The translations under genes were made by a program, and so were the position numbers. The notes below the pieces were generated by a model, which saw nothing but the letters and a program-made list of their open reading frames with translations, did no database searches and had not been told where the DNA came from. This document shows positions 35,837 through 48,300 of a DNA stretch of 64,000 bases, one piece after another (within the stretch, counting starts at the first letter, position 1; each line of letters starts with the position of its first letter). Origin of the DNA: Zonotrichia leucophrys gambelii (Eukaryota > Chordata > Aves > Passeriformes > Passerellidae); NCBI RefSeq assembly GCF_028769735.1, contig NC_088188.1, forward strand, positions 1,612,001 through 1,676,000, read 5' to 3'.

Positions 35837-36992
35837 ATAAATAAATCACACTTGGGTAAAAACCAACACTAAACCACCAGATAAAACTCTTCTGAGAGGA
35901 TGCAGCATGTCTGCAGCAGATTTGGAATTACACTGCAATTCTGTAAAACAGCAGACAGCTCTTTTATAGGTCTTTTAAGCAGATGAAAGAAGGGATTCAG
36001 TTTACCCACATCTGCAAAATCCTGCTTGGGGGAATAAACACTCAGCAAGAAACTTCTCATTCTTTGTGCACCTGCCTAGGGCAAAAGCACCACAATACTG
36101 GCATTACTCCTGGGCTTCTGAACACATCTTGCTTTTGACCAGGCTGCAGATACAGCAGCCCTAAATTGCTGCTTGGACCTCCGTGGAGAGTATCCAAGTC
36201 CCACACTGTGCTCTTGGAGTCATGGAAATGAAGAAAGCTCAGCACATCCAAGGATCTGGTGAGATCAGGCCAGAGTCACCCACAGAACAATAATTTAGGT
36301 TTGGACACACCAGGCACAATCAGCCTCCTCAAGCGTGTCACTAATGACAACAGAGCCCAACTCCTCACCTGTCTGAAGCCCAGGTGAAATGAAATCTTTC
36401 TCATTAGTAATCATTCACCCCATTTCTTCCACACTGCTGGTGTCAGACAATTACAAAAGCCTTGGTAGAGCCAGGATCCCCATCCCACGTGGCCAGGACA
36501 TGCTGAGGGCAGCCCTGTGTCCCCAAAGCTGCAGCAGCCTCTGTTCCTGGGCCTGGTGACAGGGCTGATGAGGCCTTGCAGCTCACCAGAGTCAGCTACA
36601 GAGAGGAAAGAAACATTCCAAGTGTGGGATTTGTCCTCAAAGCCAGGTTCCTCTCCCTAAGCCAGATTTCAGGGAATACATCAGTGTCACATTGCCTTGC
36701 CTCACACCCACCTCCCAGGTGCCTTAAATATCCAAGTCTATTGAGTTAACTGCTCCTGTCATTCATCCCTACAGCACACTAGACAATGGTGACCCTTTGA
36801 AAGAAAAGAATTTAAAAATAGGCGTGAATTTAAAAGACTTAATATGAAATATGAAGTATTTGTGCCACAATGCCTACTGTTTAACTGGCCACATTTGCAT
36901 TGATGAGGGTGATTTGATCTGGAGACAGGTTTGAAACATTGGACAGCACAGCTGCTCTTGTCCAAGAGCTTCCCTGTGCCAAGCAGCTCCTG
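35837..36992. other. non-coding stretch, nothing recognised
   Basis: Single-copy mixed sequence with no interspersed repeat or exon that I can support. Confidence 0.4.
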
Positions 36993-37025
36993 TCACACAC
37001 ACATAGAAACACACACACACACACA
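36993..37025. repeat. (CA)n microsatellite
   Basis: CACACACACA, an ATAGAA interruption, then about nine CA dinucleotides. Short and interrupted. Confidence 0.95.
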
Positions 37026-39254
37026 AATTCCCTGTGCCATCCACCCCTGCACACTGCACAGCCATGGCCCAGCATGGACACCATGGAAATATTGGGAATT
37101 TGGCTTCACAAATGCCAGAGGAGCTCCAGGGCTCCAGGACAAGCTGGCTGCTGTCCCACATCCTGTCACACCCCTGAGGGATTCCCTTCCCTCCACTGTG
37201 GTCCAGGGGGACTGGAACTATGGGAGCCCTGCCTGGCAATGGCACACACCACTTCAGCTCCACTAGGTCACAAATCCATCCTTGTTTAAATATATGCATG
37301 TGCAAATATTTTTAGAAAGTTTCAAGCACATACTCCAGCATGGCAGAAGCTTCCAAAAGCAGTGGATTTCACTAAATCATTCCTACTGGCCTAGTTTGAA
37401 ATAAAGTATAAATATTGTACACAAGAACTCCAGCAGCACTCCAAGGCACTCCAGCACGTGGGGCTGTGCATGGCCATGGTGTGGGGCCTGCTGGGGACTT
37501 GTCATCCATCAGCTTGTCTTAGTGACTAATGAGGGAACTCAAATCATGTAATGACAGGTTTTGATTTCCTTAATTTTAGACCAAATGTGGAAATCAGGTG
37601 AGCTCAGGAAAGCTATGTGGCATATGAGCTTGGAAAGGAGGTGGAAACCCAAACTCCCCTCATGCCAGTCTTGCATATAAACTGGAAGTCTGTAAGTTTC
37701 CTTAGAAATGTATAATTGAGAAATTCCAGTGTTGCTTTTTTATATTATTGCATTGCCTAAGAGTCTTTGCTATGAACTTGAATGCTGGGTGTCTAAAACA
37801 ACATCTGTGTCTCAGAGCTGTACATTACACACACTGAGACATTCATTGCCCAGCTGAATCCAGCTAAAACACTGCATTTATTTCCTAAAAGCATTCAGAG
37901 GAGAAATGAAAGGGCAAACAAAATAAACCCCAACGTTACTCAGGAATTAAATACACACACTTTTAACTACTTGACATTTTCCTTCTTTGCTATTCACAAA
38001 AAGGCAGCCAGGGAGGCAGAAGTTTCCTCTCTCCTAATGGTGAGTGAAGGCTGCAGTGATCCTGCAGAATCTGTCTGTGGTACCTGGAGTCAGCACCCTG
38101 CCTGCTCAGCTGGCACACCCCTTGTTCAGCTCTCTCCTATGATAATCTCTCCCTGCTCAGCCCCAGATAACACAATGCATTCCCTCTTCTCCTTTCTGAG
38201 CTTATTTGCAGATGTAGCCATCCATAAGAAGCTTTAAATGCGTATTACACTCCAGGAAAAACCCCTGTGGCCCACCAAGTCGTGGGCTGGAAAACCAGTT
38301 TAGATTCGCAGGGAAGCTGGTATTAAAATCCTCGAGGACTTAGCATTCCCCTGTCATGGGTTTAAAGCCCTGTGAATAATAAAGGAGCCCTGGTAATTTT
38401 GCTAAAAAATGAAATTCCATCATTTCTGCAGAATAAACAAAAACAAACCAATGCATTAGCTATGCAATACTTCTCAGCACCACAGTTTGAATGCATCATT
38501 AAAGACAGATTTTACCCATGAAAAGTGTTTTTAAAAAGTAATAAATACACAAAACTTTACATATACTTTTCATTTCATTCCTACATCCTCTCTGTGGGAG
38601 GTGGACTCAGATTAAGTTGGTATAGCCAATTCCTCCAGCTGCAGGAAGCTGGAGCTCTATTTCTTACAGCTCACATATTGTATGCTATGCTCTAAACTAG
38701 ATCCTACCTGCAGCTGTGAAATCTGAAAGTTTAAATCTATGATATCCACTGATATTAGAAATGAAAGTAAGTAAAGAGCAGCTAGAATGTAATCTTACTT
38801 TCATCAACATCATGTTCCCTTTTCCAGGTCTAAGTACTCAGCAAGGACAATTCTCTGATTTTTCTCTCCTGAAAGAGCTGATTTCCTACAGGATTCAGCT
38901 GGAATCCTCTTTGCTCAAATCTAAGATGGCTTTATTAGTGACATGAGAAGCTGTTTTCGAAGAAGGAGCGCATTCCCAAAAAAGTGAATATGCAAAGTAC
39001 TGTGGAGAACATCTTTGCTGGCCCAGCCTTAACAAAGCAGTGCTGCCTTGTCCCTCTGCCAGTTAAGGAACTATCCCACAGGTTTGAGGAAGGACCAAAC
39101 TGCAGCTTGGGGTCCCAGCTGCTGGTGTGGTGATGCTCTAAGGAAGGCAAAACAACCCTCACACCCGAATGCAACCTTAAGGAGGAGAAAAAGAAAGGTA
39201 CCTGTGAACACCAGAACCCCCAAGGAAATTAAACAAGGAAACAAAAGCTAGAGC
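37026..39254. other. non-coding stretch, nothing recognised
   Basis: Single-copy AT-rich sequence up to the solo LTR. No gene, RNA or repeat recognised. Confidence 0.4.
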
Positions 39255-39639
39255 TGTGACGGTGGTCGCAGGGGTCTTAGGATGAGGGAAGAGATGAGGA
39301 TCTGACTCTATGTTACAGAAGCTTAATTTATTATTGTATGATATATATTATTTTAAAACTACACTAAAAGAATAGAAGGAAAGGTTTCATCTCAGAAGGC
39401 TGGCTAAGCTAAGAATAGAAAAGAATGAACCAACAAAGGTCTGTGGCTCAGACAGAGAGAGAGCCAGCTGACTGTGATTGGCCATTAATTCCAAACATCT
39501 ACACCAGACCAATCATGGATCCACCTGTTGCATTTCACAGCAGCAGATAATCAATGTTTATATTTTGTTTCTGAAGCCTCAGCTTCTCAGAAGGGAAAAA
39601 TCCTAAGAAAGGATTTTTAATGAAAAGATGTCTGTGACA
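39255..39639 (-). mobile_element. solo LTR, ERVK-like, family copy B
   Basis: Same family as the LTR at 3007-3391 and also 385 bp long, on the opposite strand. In its own orientation it starts TGTCACAGAC and ends CCACCGTCACA. It keeps an AATAAA (in CAATAATAAATTAAGC) and a GGCCAATCACAGTCAGCTGG block shared with copy A. The flanks are TAGAGC and TACAGC, a 6-bp target duplication with one mismatch. No internal retroviral genes are present. Confidence 0.88.
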
Positions 39640-41147
39640 TACAGCCAACAAGATATGGACAAACCTCCTCCAGTGACAAAACCAGAGTTCCTAAGGCTGC
39701 TCAGCACTTTTGGTTATATCTCAAAAATTCTATAAAATAAAGGGATAGAGCCTTCTCTCTGGCATAGAGCTTTAAATTATAAGTGATTCCCCCAAATGCC
39801 AGCACTGCTCTGGTGGAAATGAGAGGCACACTGGATACTGCAGCCAGAAAATACAGCTCCAGTAATTCACAGAATACACGGCAGGCACTGTCCAGGTCAC
39901 TGCAGCAGGGTCAGCCTTGAAAAGCCAGGGAGTGACAGAGGACAGCTGTGGAGATCTGCCCCCAGTGCAGGGCACCGAGCACCCCAGGCAGGGCCCAGCC
40001 TGGTGGAGCTGTCAGTGCCACCCTGAGCCAAGGGCCCCAATTCCTGGGACACACAGCCCCCGCCAAGGGCACTGCAAGGTCACCAAGGAAAGACAAGTCC
40101 TAAGGGGAACATTCAGGAGCAGCTCCTCGCTGGTGGCTGATTCCTGCTGAGGAATGTCACTCACATGGAAAGTCACGATGCCTGCAAAGGCTTCACAATC
40201 CCCATCAGGTCTTCAGCTGCTTGGCTAATCAGATATTATTACCTCCTTTGTGTTTTCTTTCCCAGCCCTCTCTTTCTCTTTCTCTGGCAAGGTTGCTGTA
40301 AAAGGACTCAGTAATGATTCCCATCTAAATATTTCACTGGAAATACAAAGGTCTGTATTTTGCATACTGTGGAACTTCTGTTGCTTTGTCTTTTGACAAA
40401 AAAAAAAAAATCTCCTCAGGCTTCTTGGAATAAATACTGATAATTGTACACAGCCTCAACAGAGCAGATTGTACATTAAACTACACAACACTGGATTCAA
40501 AGGCAGTGATCAAGGATGGGACTTCAGCACCCCCAAATCCTGAAGCTTTGGGATCCTCCCTTTCAGGCTTGAGGCAACTCCAGATCCTCCTGTGCCACAC
40601 AGACATCCTGGCAGGACACCTGCAACCAGAGGTCACTGCTGTGACTCCCAGTCCTGCAGGGCCACCTCTTCACTGGGGTGCACACAGAATGAAAGGAACA
40701 CTTAACTTCATTTTACAAACATTTGGCCTCCTATAGACATTATCTGGCACATTCCCCTTAAATTCCTTGGGGGAAGATGCAGGTCAATGCTAAAAGCTGT
40801 AGAAAATCTCACTTTTCATCTAACTCTTGCTTTTCTTGTGTGCAGAACACCAAGATTTCAACTTTGCCTAAAACAGAGATTAAACTTTGGGCAAATTGTT
40901 ATGATTGATCTTTTCTTTCCATTCCCTAAGAAGACACACCTGGTGCCTCTAAAGTCTTCTACAAAGGACACATCCCAGGGCTTTGACCCTCCTCTCCCAG
41001 ACCCAAAGAGCACCTTCACCACCCAACAACCTGCCCTTGATGAGCAGACATTCATCTCTGCAAATCCCTTAAAACAGTCCCTGGAAGGGCTGACTAATTC
41101 CTGCAGCTCCTTGGGCTGTGTGTGGGGACAGAGGCCATCAGCAGCAG
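39640..41147. other. non-coding stretch
   Basis: Single-copy sequence. An A run of 13 lies at 40398-40410. Open frame 40787-41446 continues into the minisatellite and is not supported as coding. Confidence 0.4.
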
Positions 41148-41444
41148 CCCTGTCCTTCCACACATCCCTGCTCCTTCCACACATCCTTGTCCTTCCCCAC
41201 ATCCCTGTCCTTCCCCACATCCCTGATCTTTCCACACATCCCTGTCCTTCCCCATATCCCTGCTCCTTCCCCATATCCCTGTCCTTCCACACATCCCTGT
41301 CCTTCCACACATCCCTGTCCTTCTCCACATCCCTGTCCCTTCTCCACATCCCTGTCCTTCCACACATCCCTGCTCCTTCCACACATCCCTGTCCTTCCCC
41401 ACATCCCTGTCCTTCCCCACATCCCTGTCCCTCCCCACAGCCCT
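41148..41444. repeat. 18-bp minisatellite, about 16 copies
   Basis: Tandem copies of a unit close to CCCTGTCCTTCCACACAT, with variants CCTGCTCC, CCCCACAT and CCCCATAT. Strongly pyrimidine-rich on the plus strand. Because the unit is a multiple of 3 without stop codons, several frames on both strands stay open across it (Pro-His-Ile type on plus, Gly-Met-Trp type on minus); these are not genes. Confidence 0.95.
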
Positions 41445-41780
41445 GAACAAAGGCAGCATTTTCTCAGCAGGACGTGTTAGCTCGGGCACGCTGCCACGGC
41501 TTCGCAGCTTCTGCAGGTAACTGGATGCAGTGTAGACAAGCCTAATGTGGTTTCATATGGAAATGAGTGGTAAATTATTAATATTAATAACATCTATAAA
41601 CAACTGGTGACAACTTCAAGTGGCTTATTGTGTAATACGTACAAGGCATCTGTTCATTATCATTTACAAGACACTCCTGATATACACAACAATTTACCCG
41701 AGGATCTGGGCAGGCGTTTCCACTTTGAATTCCTGCCTCCAAGCCCAAGGTGCTCCCAGCTCCCAGAGTGGTGCTGGGAA
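41445..41780. other. unique spacer between two minisatellites
   Basis: Includes a plus-strand donor-like CTTCTGCAG|GTAACTGG at 41518/41519, just after a CpG-containing segment (ACGGCTTCGCAGC), and AT-rich sequence afterwards. No exon can be supported. Confidence 0.35.
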
Positions 41781-42185
41781 TGATCTGTGCCCATACTGGA
41801 GAGCAAAACTTGGGGCAGAGATGCCCTGTGTCCCTGCTGGAGAGCAAACCCCGGGGCAGGGATGCTCTGTGTCAAGGGCAGGGATGCTCTGTGTCCGTGC
41901 TGGAGAGCGAGCCCCAGGGCAGGGATGCTCTGTGCTCATGCTGGAGAGCAAAACTTGGGGCAGGGATGCTTTGTGTCCGTGCTGGACAGCAAACCCGGGG
42001 CAGGGATGCTCTGTGTCCAAGCCCTGGGGCAGGGATGCTCTTTGTCGGGGCAGGGATGCTCTGTGCCCATGATGGAGAGCAAAAGCCCCGGGCAGGGATG
42101 CTCTGTGTCCCTGCTGGAGAGCAAATCCCAGGCAGGAATGCTCTGTGTCCCTGCTGGAGAGCAAAAGCCCCGGGCAGGGATCCCT
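41781..42185. repeat. about 40-bp minisatellite with partial units, about 10 copies
   Basis: The shared core GGGGCAGGGATGCTCTGTG is followed by TCCCTGCTGGAGAGCAAA. Full units are about 39-42 bp; some lack the second half, giving 22-27 bp units (near 41880 and 42020-42050). At least ten core copies are seen, with variants TTTGTG, GCAGAGATGCCC and GCAGGAATG. All overlapping open frames are products of the repeat. Confidence 0.94.
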
Positions 42186-43802
42186 GAGCACACGTGGCGC
42201 CGGCGGGGACAGCTCGGAGCAGCTCATTCACCTTCAGATCCTGCTGTTCTCTGAGGTGGCAGCGATTGCATCAGTGGAAATGTGTCTCATTCCAGGAGGG
42301 CTGATTCTCGCTGGGAGCCAGACGCCTGGAAGCTATTACGTGTCTGTGTGATGGTTTGAGGCCCAAAGGAAAGTTCCTAGAGCCCAGCTGTAACCCATGG
42401 GACAAGGCTGGGACAGGGGAGAGGCAAACAGGGCTCTGAGCACGGGATTCTGCAAAGCACCACTGTGAGTTTATTATGTCAAAGACAGAGTGAGCCGTGA
42501 TGTTACAATTCTTCTGTCAAGGACAGTGATAAAAAACTCTCCTCACTCCAAGCTCTGGGATTTACGGCATAGGTTTCCAACCTCCAGAGGCTAATTATTT
42601 CCAGTCATCCTGCAGTGCACCCTGGGCAATGCTTTATGAAGTTAGCTTCATGTGGCTGAACACCCCTTACTTCACTGGCCTCTTGCTGTCATGATGCAAA
42701 GACGGACTAGTACTTCATGTAGCAATTTTTAAATAGAAGTGGATGATTTTTCAAGTAATTATTAGCAAAAACGTCAAACAGAAAGGCAGAGGCTGGCTAT
42801 CCTACTGAGAGGAACCACTGAGGCAGAAAATATGTGCCAGAGCATGGAGTGGGAGCTGCAGCAAGCTTGCTGTCAGACAATGCTCTTTATCAAACCGGGA
42901 ACACAACACCAGGCTGCTCATAATGCCTCCTTTAATGAGGCGGCCGAGCTGCCATGCTCGCCTGTATTCAAATAAACACAGTGGCTTTTCAGCAACTGAT
43001 TTTAATCTCATTTCCTGATCTGAGAAGGGCCCGGGAAACCCAAGACTTTCAAAAAATTGTTTTTTAATTGTTGTTGGCAACTTCATCTACTGCCTTCAAA
43101 GGATGAGTTAATGGTATCTAAACAGAGAACAGTGACACCGCAGTGAGCGGGGGAGCTGCTCCTCTCTCTCACAAAGACCAATTCTCAAATTACCAGATGT
43201 TTCCTTCGTCTTTTGGGAAAGAAAGAAAGAAAAAAAAAAACCTCAAGACCTTCCTTGAAGGCAGCCAGGTGCATGACAACACAGGCTGGAGCCCAGTGCC
43301 ATGGCAGGAGCAGCCTGCAAGTGGAGCATTACAAAGGCCACAGCCCACAGCTGCCCTCCCTTCCTTTAGAACAGCAGCTCTCAGGAGTGTGAGCAATGCC
43401 ATGCTGGGCATTACTTCACTGCAGTGCTCACAGCCAAGAAGAATGATCTTCTGAGGTTAAATCACCAGCACACAGCCAGGGATTTCTGCTGGGAGTAAAC
43501 CCACCCAACACGCAACCCCCCCATGTGGAAATGGAGAAACCAGTTCACCCTTCCCTTCCTCCTGCTGCCTCTTTTTGTCTGGTAACTTGGCAGGTGTTTT
43601 TGGACACTGATCAATCCTTTTGGTGTGTTTAGTAATGATACCTGAATGGTATCTCTGCATAAATGACCAATAATGGCAGTGCAGTGCTCTTATCAATAGC
43701 CATCAAACCTTGGTCACATCTCAACTTTCTGCAATTACCTTCTGTTTTGGGCTGTATACAAAACCTGAAATAGAAACCTCTCCCCACTTTGGAGATGTTA
43801 AA
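42186..43802. other. non-coding stretch, possible old LTR edge
   Basis: TGTGATGGTTTGAGGCCC at 42348 resembles the start of some avian ERV LTRs, but I found no matching CA end or target duplication. A-rich tract at 43229-43240. Otherwise single copy with no supported exon. Confidence 0.35.
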
Positions 43803-43850
43803 GCACAGAATCATAGAATAGCTTGGGTTGGAAGGGACTTTAAAGCTCAT
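43803..43850 (-). mobile_element. short CR1 tail, antisense
   Basis: CACAGAATCATAGAATAGCT followed by TGGGTTGGAAGGGACTTTAA is the extreme 3' end of a CR1 in minus orientation. The match ends near CTCAT at 43850. Confidence 0.85.
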
Positions 43851-43874
43851 AGGTCAAACCATGTGACTAATCCT

Positions 43875-44073
43875 TGGCTGTGAGGGTGGGCAGGGCCTGG
43901 CACAGGGTGCCCAGAGCAGCTGGGGCTGCCCCTGGATCCCTGGCAGTGCCCAAGGCCAGGCTGGACAGGGCTGGGAGCACCTGGGACAGTGGGAGGTGTC
44001 CCTGCCCATGGCAGGGGGTGGAAATGGCTGATCTCTACAGTCCCTTCTGACCTAAACCATCCTCTGATTCTAA
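43875..44073 (+). mobile_element. CR1 LINE 3' fragment, sense
   Basis: Starts at GGCTGTGAGGGTGGGCAGGG and holds the conserved core nearly intact, a one-base-expanded CCCATGGCAGGGGGTGG, and a diverged tail ending CATCCTCTGATTCTAA. It lies back-to-back with the antisense tail at 43803-43850, their 3' ends pointing outwards. Confidence 0.92.
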
Positions 44074-44550
44074 AACCCAGTCCAAGCAGATTCAGAAGTG
44101 AGGATACAATAGTTGTTTTTTATAAAAGATTTCATGAAATAGGAGGAAAAAACCCAACCCCACACAGAGCTGCAATAATGCTCATTGTGCACATCTCTAA
44201 AGGTACAGCTGTAGCAATCCAGCTGTGCTACATCTGGGCTTTCAGAGCAAGCCTGCATTTCAGTCAGGTCACACTGGGTGTCCCAAATCCCTGTGTGTCT
44301 GCAGAAATATCTGAGCTACAAGGAACACACCATAAGCTGCTCAGCTCATTAACAGGCTCCTCTTTGAAGCACCATTCAGTTTCAGCAGCTGAACTGCTGG
44401 AGGTGGCTCAGGCTGGCAAAAAGCAAGCCCAGCCAGCCTGGAGGGACTGTCCTGCTCATGACATGGCAAAAGGCAGCTCACTGCAACTGAGGCTCGTGGA
44501 GCAGGTGTGGCTGTGTGACATTATTTAGTTTACAGTTAACTGCTGTATTT
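44074..44550. other. spacer between CR1 copies
   Basis: Single-copy DNA, nothing recognised. Confidence 0.4.
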
Positions 44551-45330
44551 CACAGAATCACAGAACATCCTGAGTGGGAAGGGATCCCCAAGGATCATCC
44601 AGTCCAGCCCTGGTCCTGCACAGACATCCCAACAATCCCAGCCTGGGCATCCCTGGAGCTCCTGGAGCTCTGGCGGCCTCGGGGCTGTGCCCATTCCCTG
44701 GGCAGTGCCAGCACCCTCTGGGGGAAGAACCTTTCCTGAAATCCAACCTGACCCTGCCCTGGCCCAGCCCCAGCTGTTCCCTGAGTGCTGTCACTGTCCC
44801 ACTGAGCAGGGATCAGGGTCTGCCCCTCCTCTGCCCCTCATGAGGACGATGGAGCCCTGATGAGTCTCCCCTCAGTGTCCTGCAGCTGAACATTGCAGTG
44901 CCCTCAGCTGCTCTCACAGCTTCCCTTCCAGACCCTTCCCCATCCTCGTGGCCTCCTGTGGGTGCTCCCTGATGGTTCAATGTCCTTTTCACACTGTGGT
45001 GCCCAACCTGCCCCAGCTGTGCAGGTGAGGCTGCCCCAGCCCAGAGCAGAGCAGGACAATCCCCTCATGGCCTGGCTGGGCCTGCTGGGGCTGGAGCCCC
45101 AGGGCAGGGATGGCCCTGCTGGCCCCAGGGCACTGCTGGCTCTGATCCCTCTGGCATCAACCTGGACCCCCAGGGCCCTTCCTGCAGCTTCTCTCCAGCC
45201 TCTCCTCCCCAGTCCATACACACAGCCAGGGGTGCCCCAGCCCAGGTGCAGAATTCAGCACTTGCCATTGTTAAGGTTCGTACAGTTGGTGATTGCCCAT
45301 CTCTCTAATTTATCCAGGTCTCTCTGCAGG
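44551..45330 (-). mobile_element. CR1 LINE, 5'-truncated, with ORF2 remnant
   Basis: The longest CR1 here, about 780 bp on the minus strand. The 3' end is at 44551 (CACAGAATCACAGAACATCC on plus). Near the other end, minus-strand translation from about 45325 gives DLDKLERWAITNCTNL and a few codons later ILHLGWG, a block typical of the C-terminal part of CR1 reverse transcriptase. An in-frame TGA separates the two (between Cys and Ile near 45250), so the copy is dead. Sequence after that decays into the 3' untranslated part. It belongs to a different subfamily from the short copies. Confidence 0.88.
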
Positions 45331-48300
45331 GATTTAAAGGGACTTCAAGGGATTTAAAAGCTGTGGGGACACAGTGCTTTTTTCTAAAGAGCAGCTGATT
45401 CCCATTCAGCAGAAATTTGCTCCCACTTGACCTGAACTAGACCAAAGTCAGTCAAACTGAAACACAAACATTTATAAAGGCAGCATTGTCTTAATGACTT
45501 GTTTTCAATTTACACCTTAGTCTTAAATTAAGGCTTAAGAGGCTTCTGTTGTTGATTTTCTCAGTACTTCATTTTTGAAACAAAGATTTGCAAGGGGTTG
45601 TCCATCTGCAGCAAGAGTACTCAGGTACTTCCCTAGCTCCTAAATGGAGATGCTTCAGAGGAAAAGCAGATGCCAGCCCAACTGTTCCTGAGGATTGGGT
45701 TTATGATAATTGCAGGTTTGGCCTTCCAAAATTATCTCAGCATGGGTTGTGCTGGGCTAGCAAAACCCAGGAAGGGTTTTGAGAAGGAGATACACATTTT
45801 GGAAAATGACTTGGCCAATGTGGAGAAGATTTAGGAAAACTACCCCGGTATCTTTTGTCTGGAGCTGGCACCAGGCATGGCACATGGGCAGAGAGAGGTG
45901 GAACCTGGCCTGGCTGTTCACCTGACACATTCCCTCATGGTGTCTAGAGAAACACCATGAGAATGTGTGACTTGAGGGAGGAGCTGCCAGCTTGAGGCAT
46001 GTCCACGTGGGACAGGTTCCTCTGAGTGAGCATCTCCTGCCCCAGGCTCCCCCCTGGTGTGACTGCCCTCTGCTTTGGGACAGAAAACCCACCTGAGGCA
46101 CAGCCTGAAGAGCAGCAGGAGTCAGGCAAGGCAGTCAAGCAAAGAGCTGCTGGGAGCTTATGATAAAGCATAAATTTTTCAACAGCCCATAAACAATTCA
46201 AACATCCAGCATTTCACAGAAACCAGTGGATCCTGGTACTCGTTTCAGTGGCAGCATGCTGCTGCTGAAATCACTGCCCATCAGCACGGTACTGTGTGCT
46301 GGAGGAGGGACACAGATCAACACCCCAAGTCTTACACTGGGGATACACAGGGATCTTTCCAGGGGAAAACAAAAAAAAGCCAAAAAAACTAAGTTTTGTC
46401 CAACTGTGATAATTCATTAGGAGAAAAGAATGGAAACTAGACAAGGCTTCAGCCCTCCACATCTTTACATTTCTGAAATAAAAATGACAACAGATGAGCT
46501 CAGTGCCAGCAAACCCATCCCCAAAGCAGCAGAGGGTTCCTGGCATCCGTAACCTCCATCCATTTGAAGTTTGTAATTTTGCAGAGCCTCTTTTTCTTCA
46601 CTTGCAGCTGTTTATATGACACAAATCACTTTCTGGATGCAAGTCCCAGACCTCTCACATCTCACATACCGAAGAATTAACCTGAGGAGGAAACTGTCAG
46701 ACAAGGCTGACTCAAATTCCACCCCCATTTCAGCAGTGCTCAGAAGGAGCTAACACCTTTCTGCAGAGTGGCAAATTAATGTCTTACACCTGGAATGATC
46801 TGCAGGAATCTGCAGCTCAGACCTTTGGCACTGACCATGACTCTGTTGTACTTGCATGTCCATAGGAGCTCCCAGCAGGCCCTGGGGCACACAGGGAGGT
46901 TCCAAACAGCTCCCAGTGCTGCTGCACGTGGGCCCCAGAGCTTGTGTGGGTACAACAGGCACGGGAAGAAGTCACTGAGCAGGGACCCCCCCATCCCACT
47001 GCTCCCTAACCTCACATCCCCCACCATGCCCCAACACAGAGCTCCTTAGGAGCCACTGCCATCTCCCACTGGGGAGCCTCTCCTGGCCTTCCTCAGCCCA
47101 TGGTGTGTCCTGTGACTCTGGATCATATGGAGATCTGGGTATGTTCCTTCTGCAGTGCTACTGCAACAGCCCAAAAGCCTCTGAGAAAAGTCAGCAATGT
47201 GTTTAATGAGAATAGCACAAGAATGAGCATGGGGGACGATCTTCTGAACCTGCTTTCTGCTACTGAGATTGCTTAAGCCAAGGATGTCAGCTTTGCACTT
47301 GAAGTTTTCCATACATCTGTCTTCCAAAAAAATGGATCCCTCACCAACAGGAAGGCTCACCACATCAGTTAAACTTTATTCTATAATAGGTTTTTCTTAC
47401 AAAATTCTACTTTTACAATGTTTACAGCTGCATGGCTGCAATTAAAGTAAAAGAAAGAGAACAAAATTGGGAAATTCAGTCTAAATTCAGTCATGTTGTC
47501 TGATAAAGTAATGAAATATTTGGAGAGGTAAAAGCAGAAGGCCAAGGCTGTGGTGGCCAGTGCTGTTTATGGAGGTGGCCAAGGCAAGGGGAGATGAGAG
47601 GGGAGGCACCCACATCCGCACAGGAGAAGTTTTTGCTTTCTGAATGAGCTCCTCCTGCCTGCAGCAGGTACCAGCTATTGCTCTGCACCCACTCCTTCCA
47701 GGTGTACTTTGTTAAGACAATATAATCCTCAGAAAATCTTGCCATGAGAGTCTCATTATGCTGTTACATATTTTACAGAAGGATATATCAAGGCAAAGAA
47801 AAGTGAATGAAGGAGCTGGCTCAAGAAGGTGATGTCTGGCTTCCTTGGTATGGCCATTTGGCTAACGGAGGTGACATTGCTGAATGGTCAGTAGGTCCCC
47901 AAGGGCTCAGTAATGACCCTTTGGACTTGCAGAGCTCCTGACAGCTCACAGGATGGCTCCTCTCCAACACACAACACACACAGCTATTTGTGGCCAGGAG
48001 TGGGACTCCATGACAAAGTTTTCCCAATCCTACCCAACACTGTTTGCCCTTGGACACTGCTGGAAGACTCCAAGCAAAGTGGAGCCAACACAGAATCCCA
48101 CAAAAGGATGCCCTGGGCTTCAGCATGTACAGAATCATCAATCTCAGGATAAGAGAAAGGACTTTGTGTTCAGATGACATCAAACATCCTTGTCAGGATC
48201 GTGACGTTCGTTCCCTTGCAGCTGACCTGGAAAGCGAAACATGCCCTTGACATACGACCCAGGCAAACGTGAAGGCAATTTTACTGACAGCATGAATAAA

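Noticed and set aside
40787..41446. 219-codon open frame through the 18-bp minisatellite
   Set aside because: The second half is just the repeat unit translated, and the first half has no recognisable domain.
41620..42254. Cysteine-rich repeated open frames, up to 177 codons, on both strands
   Set aside because: Products of the 40-bp minisatellite: several frames on both strands are open and repetitive, with irregular unit lengths that shift the frame.
44574..45357. Open frames in the long CR1
   Set aside because: The plus-strand frames are antisense to the element, and the true ORF2 remnant on the minus strand is interrupted.
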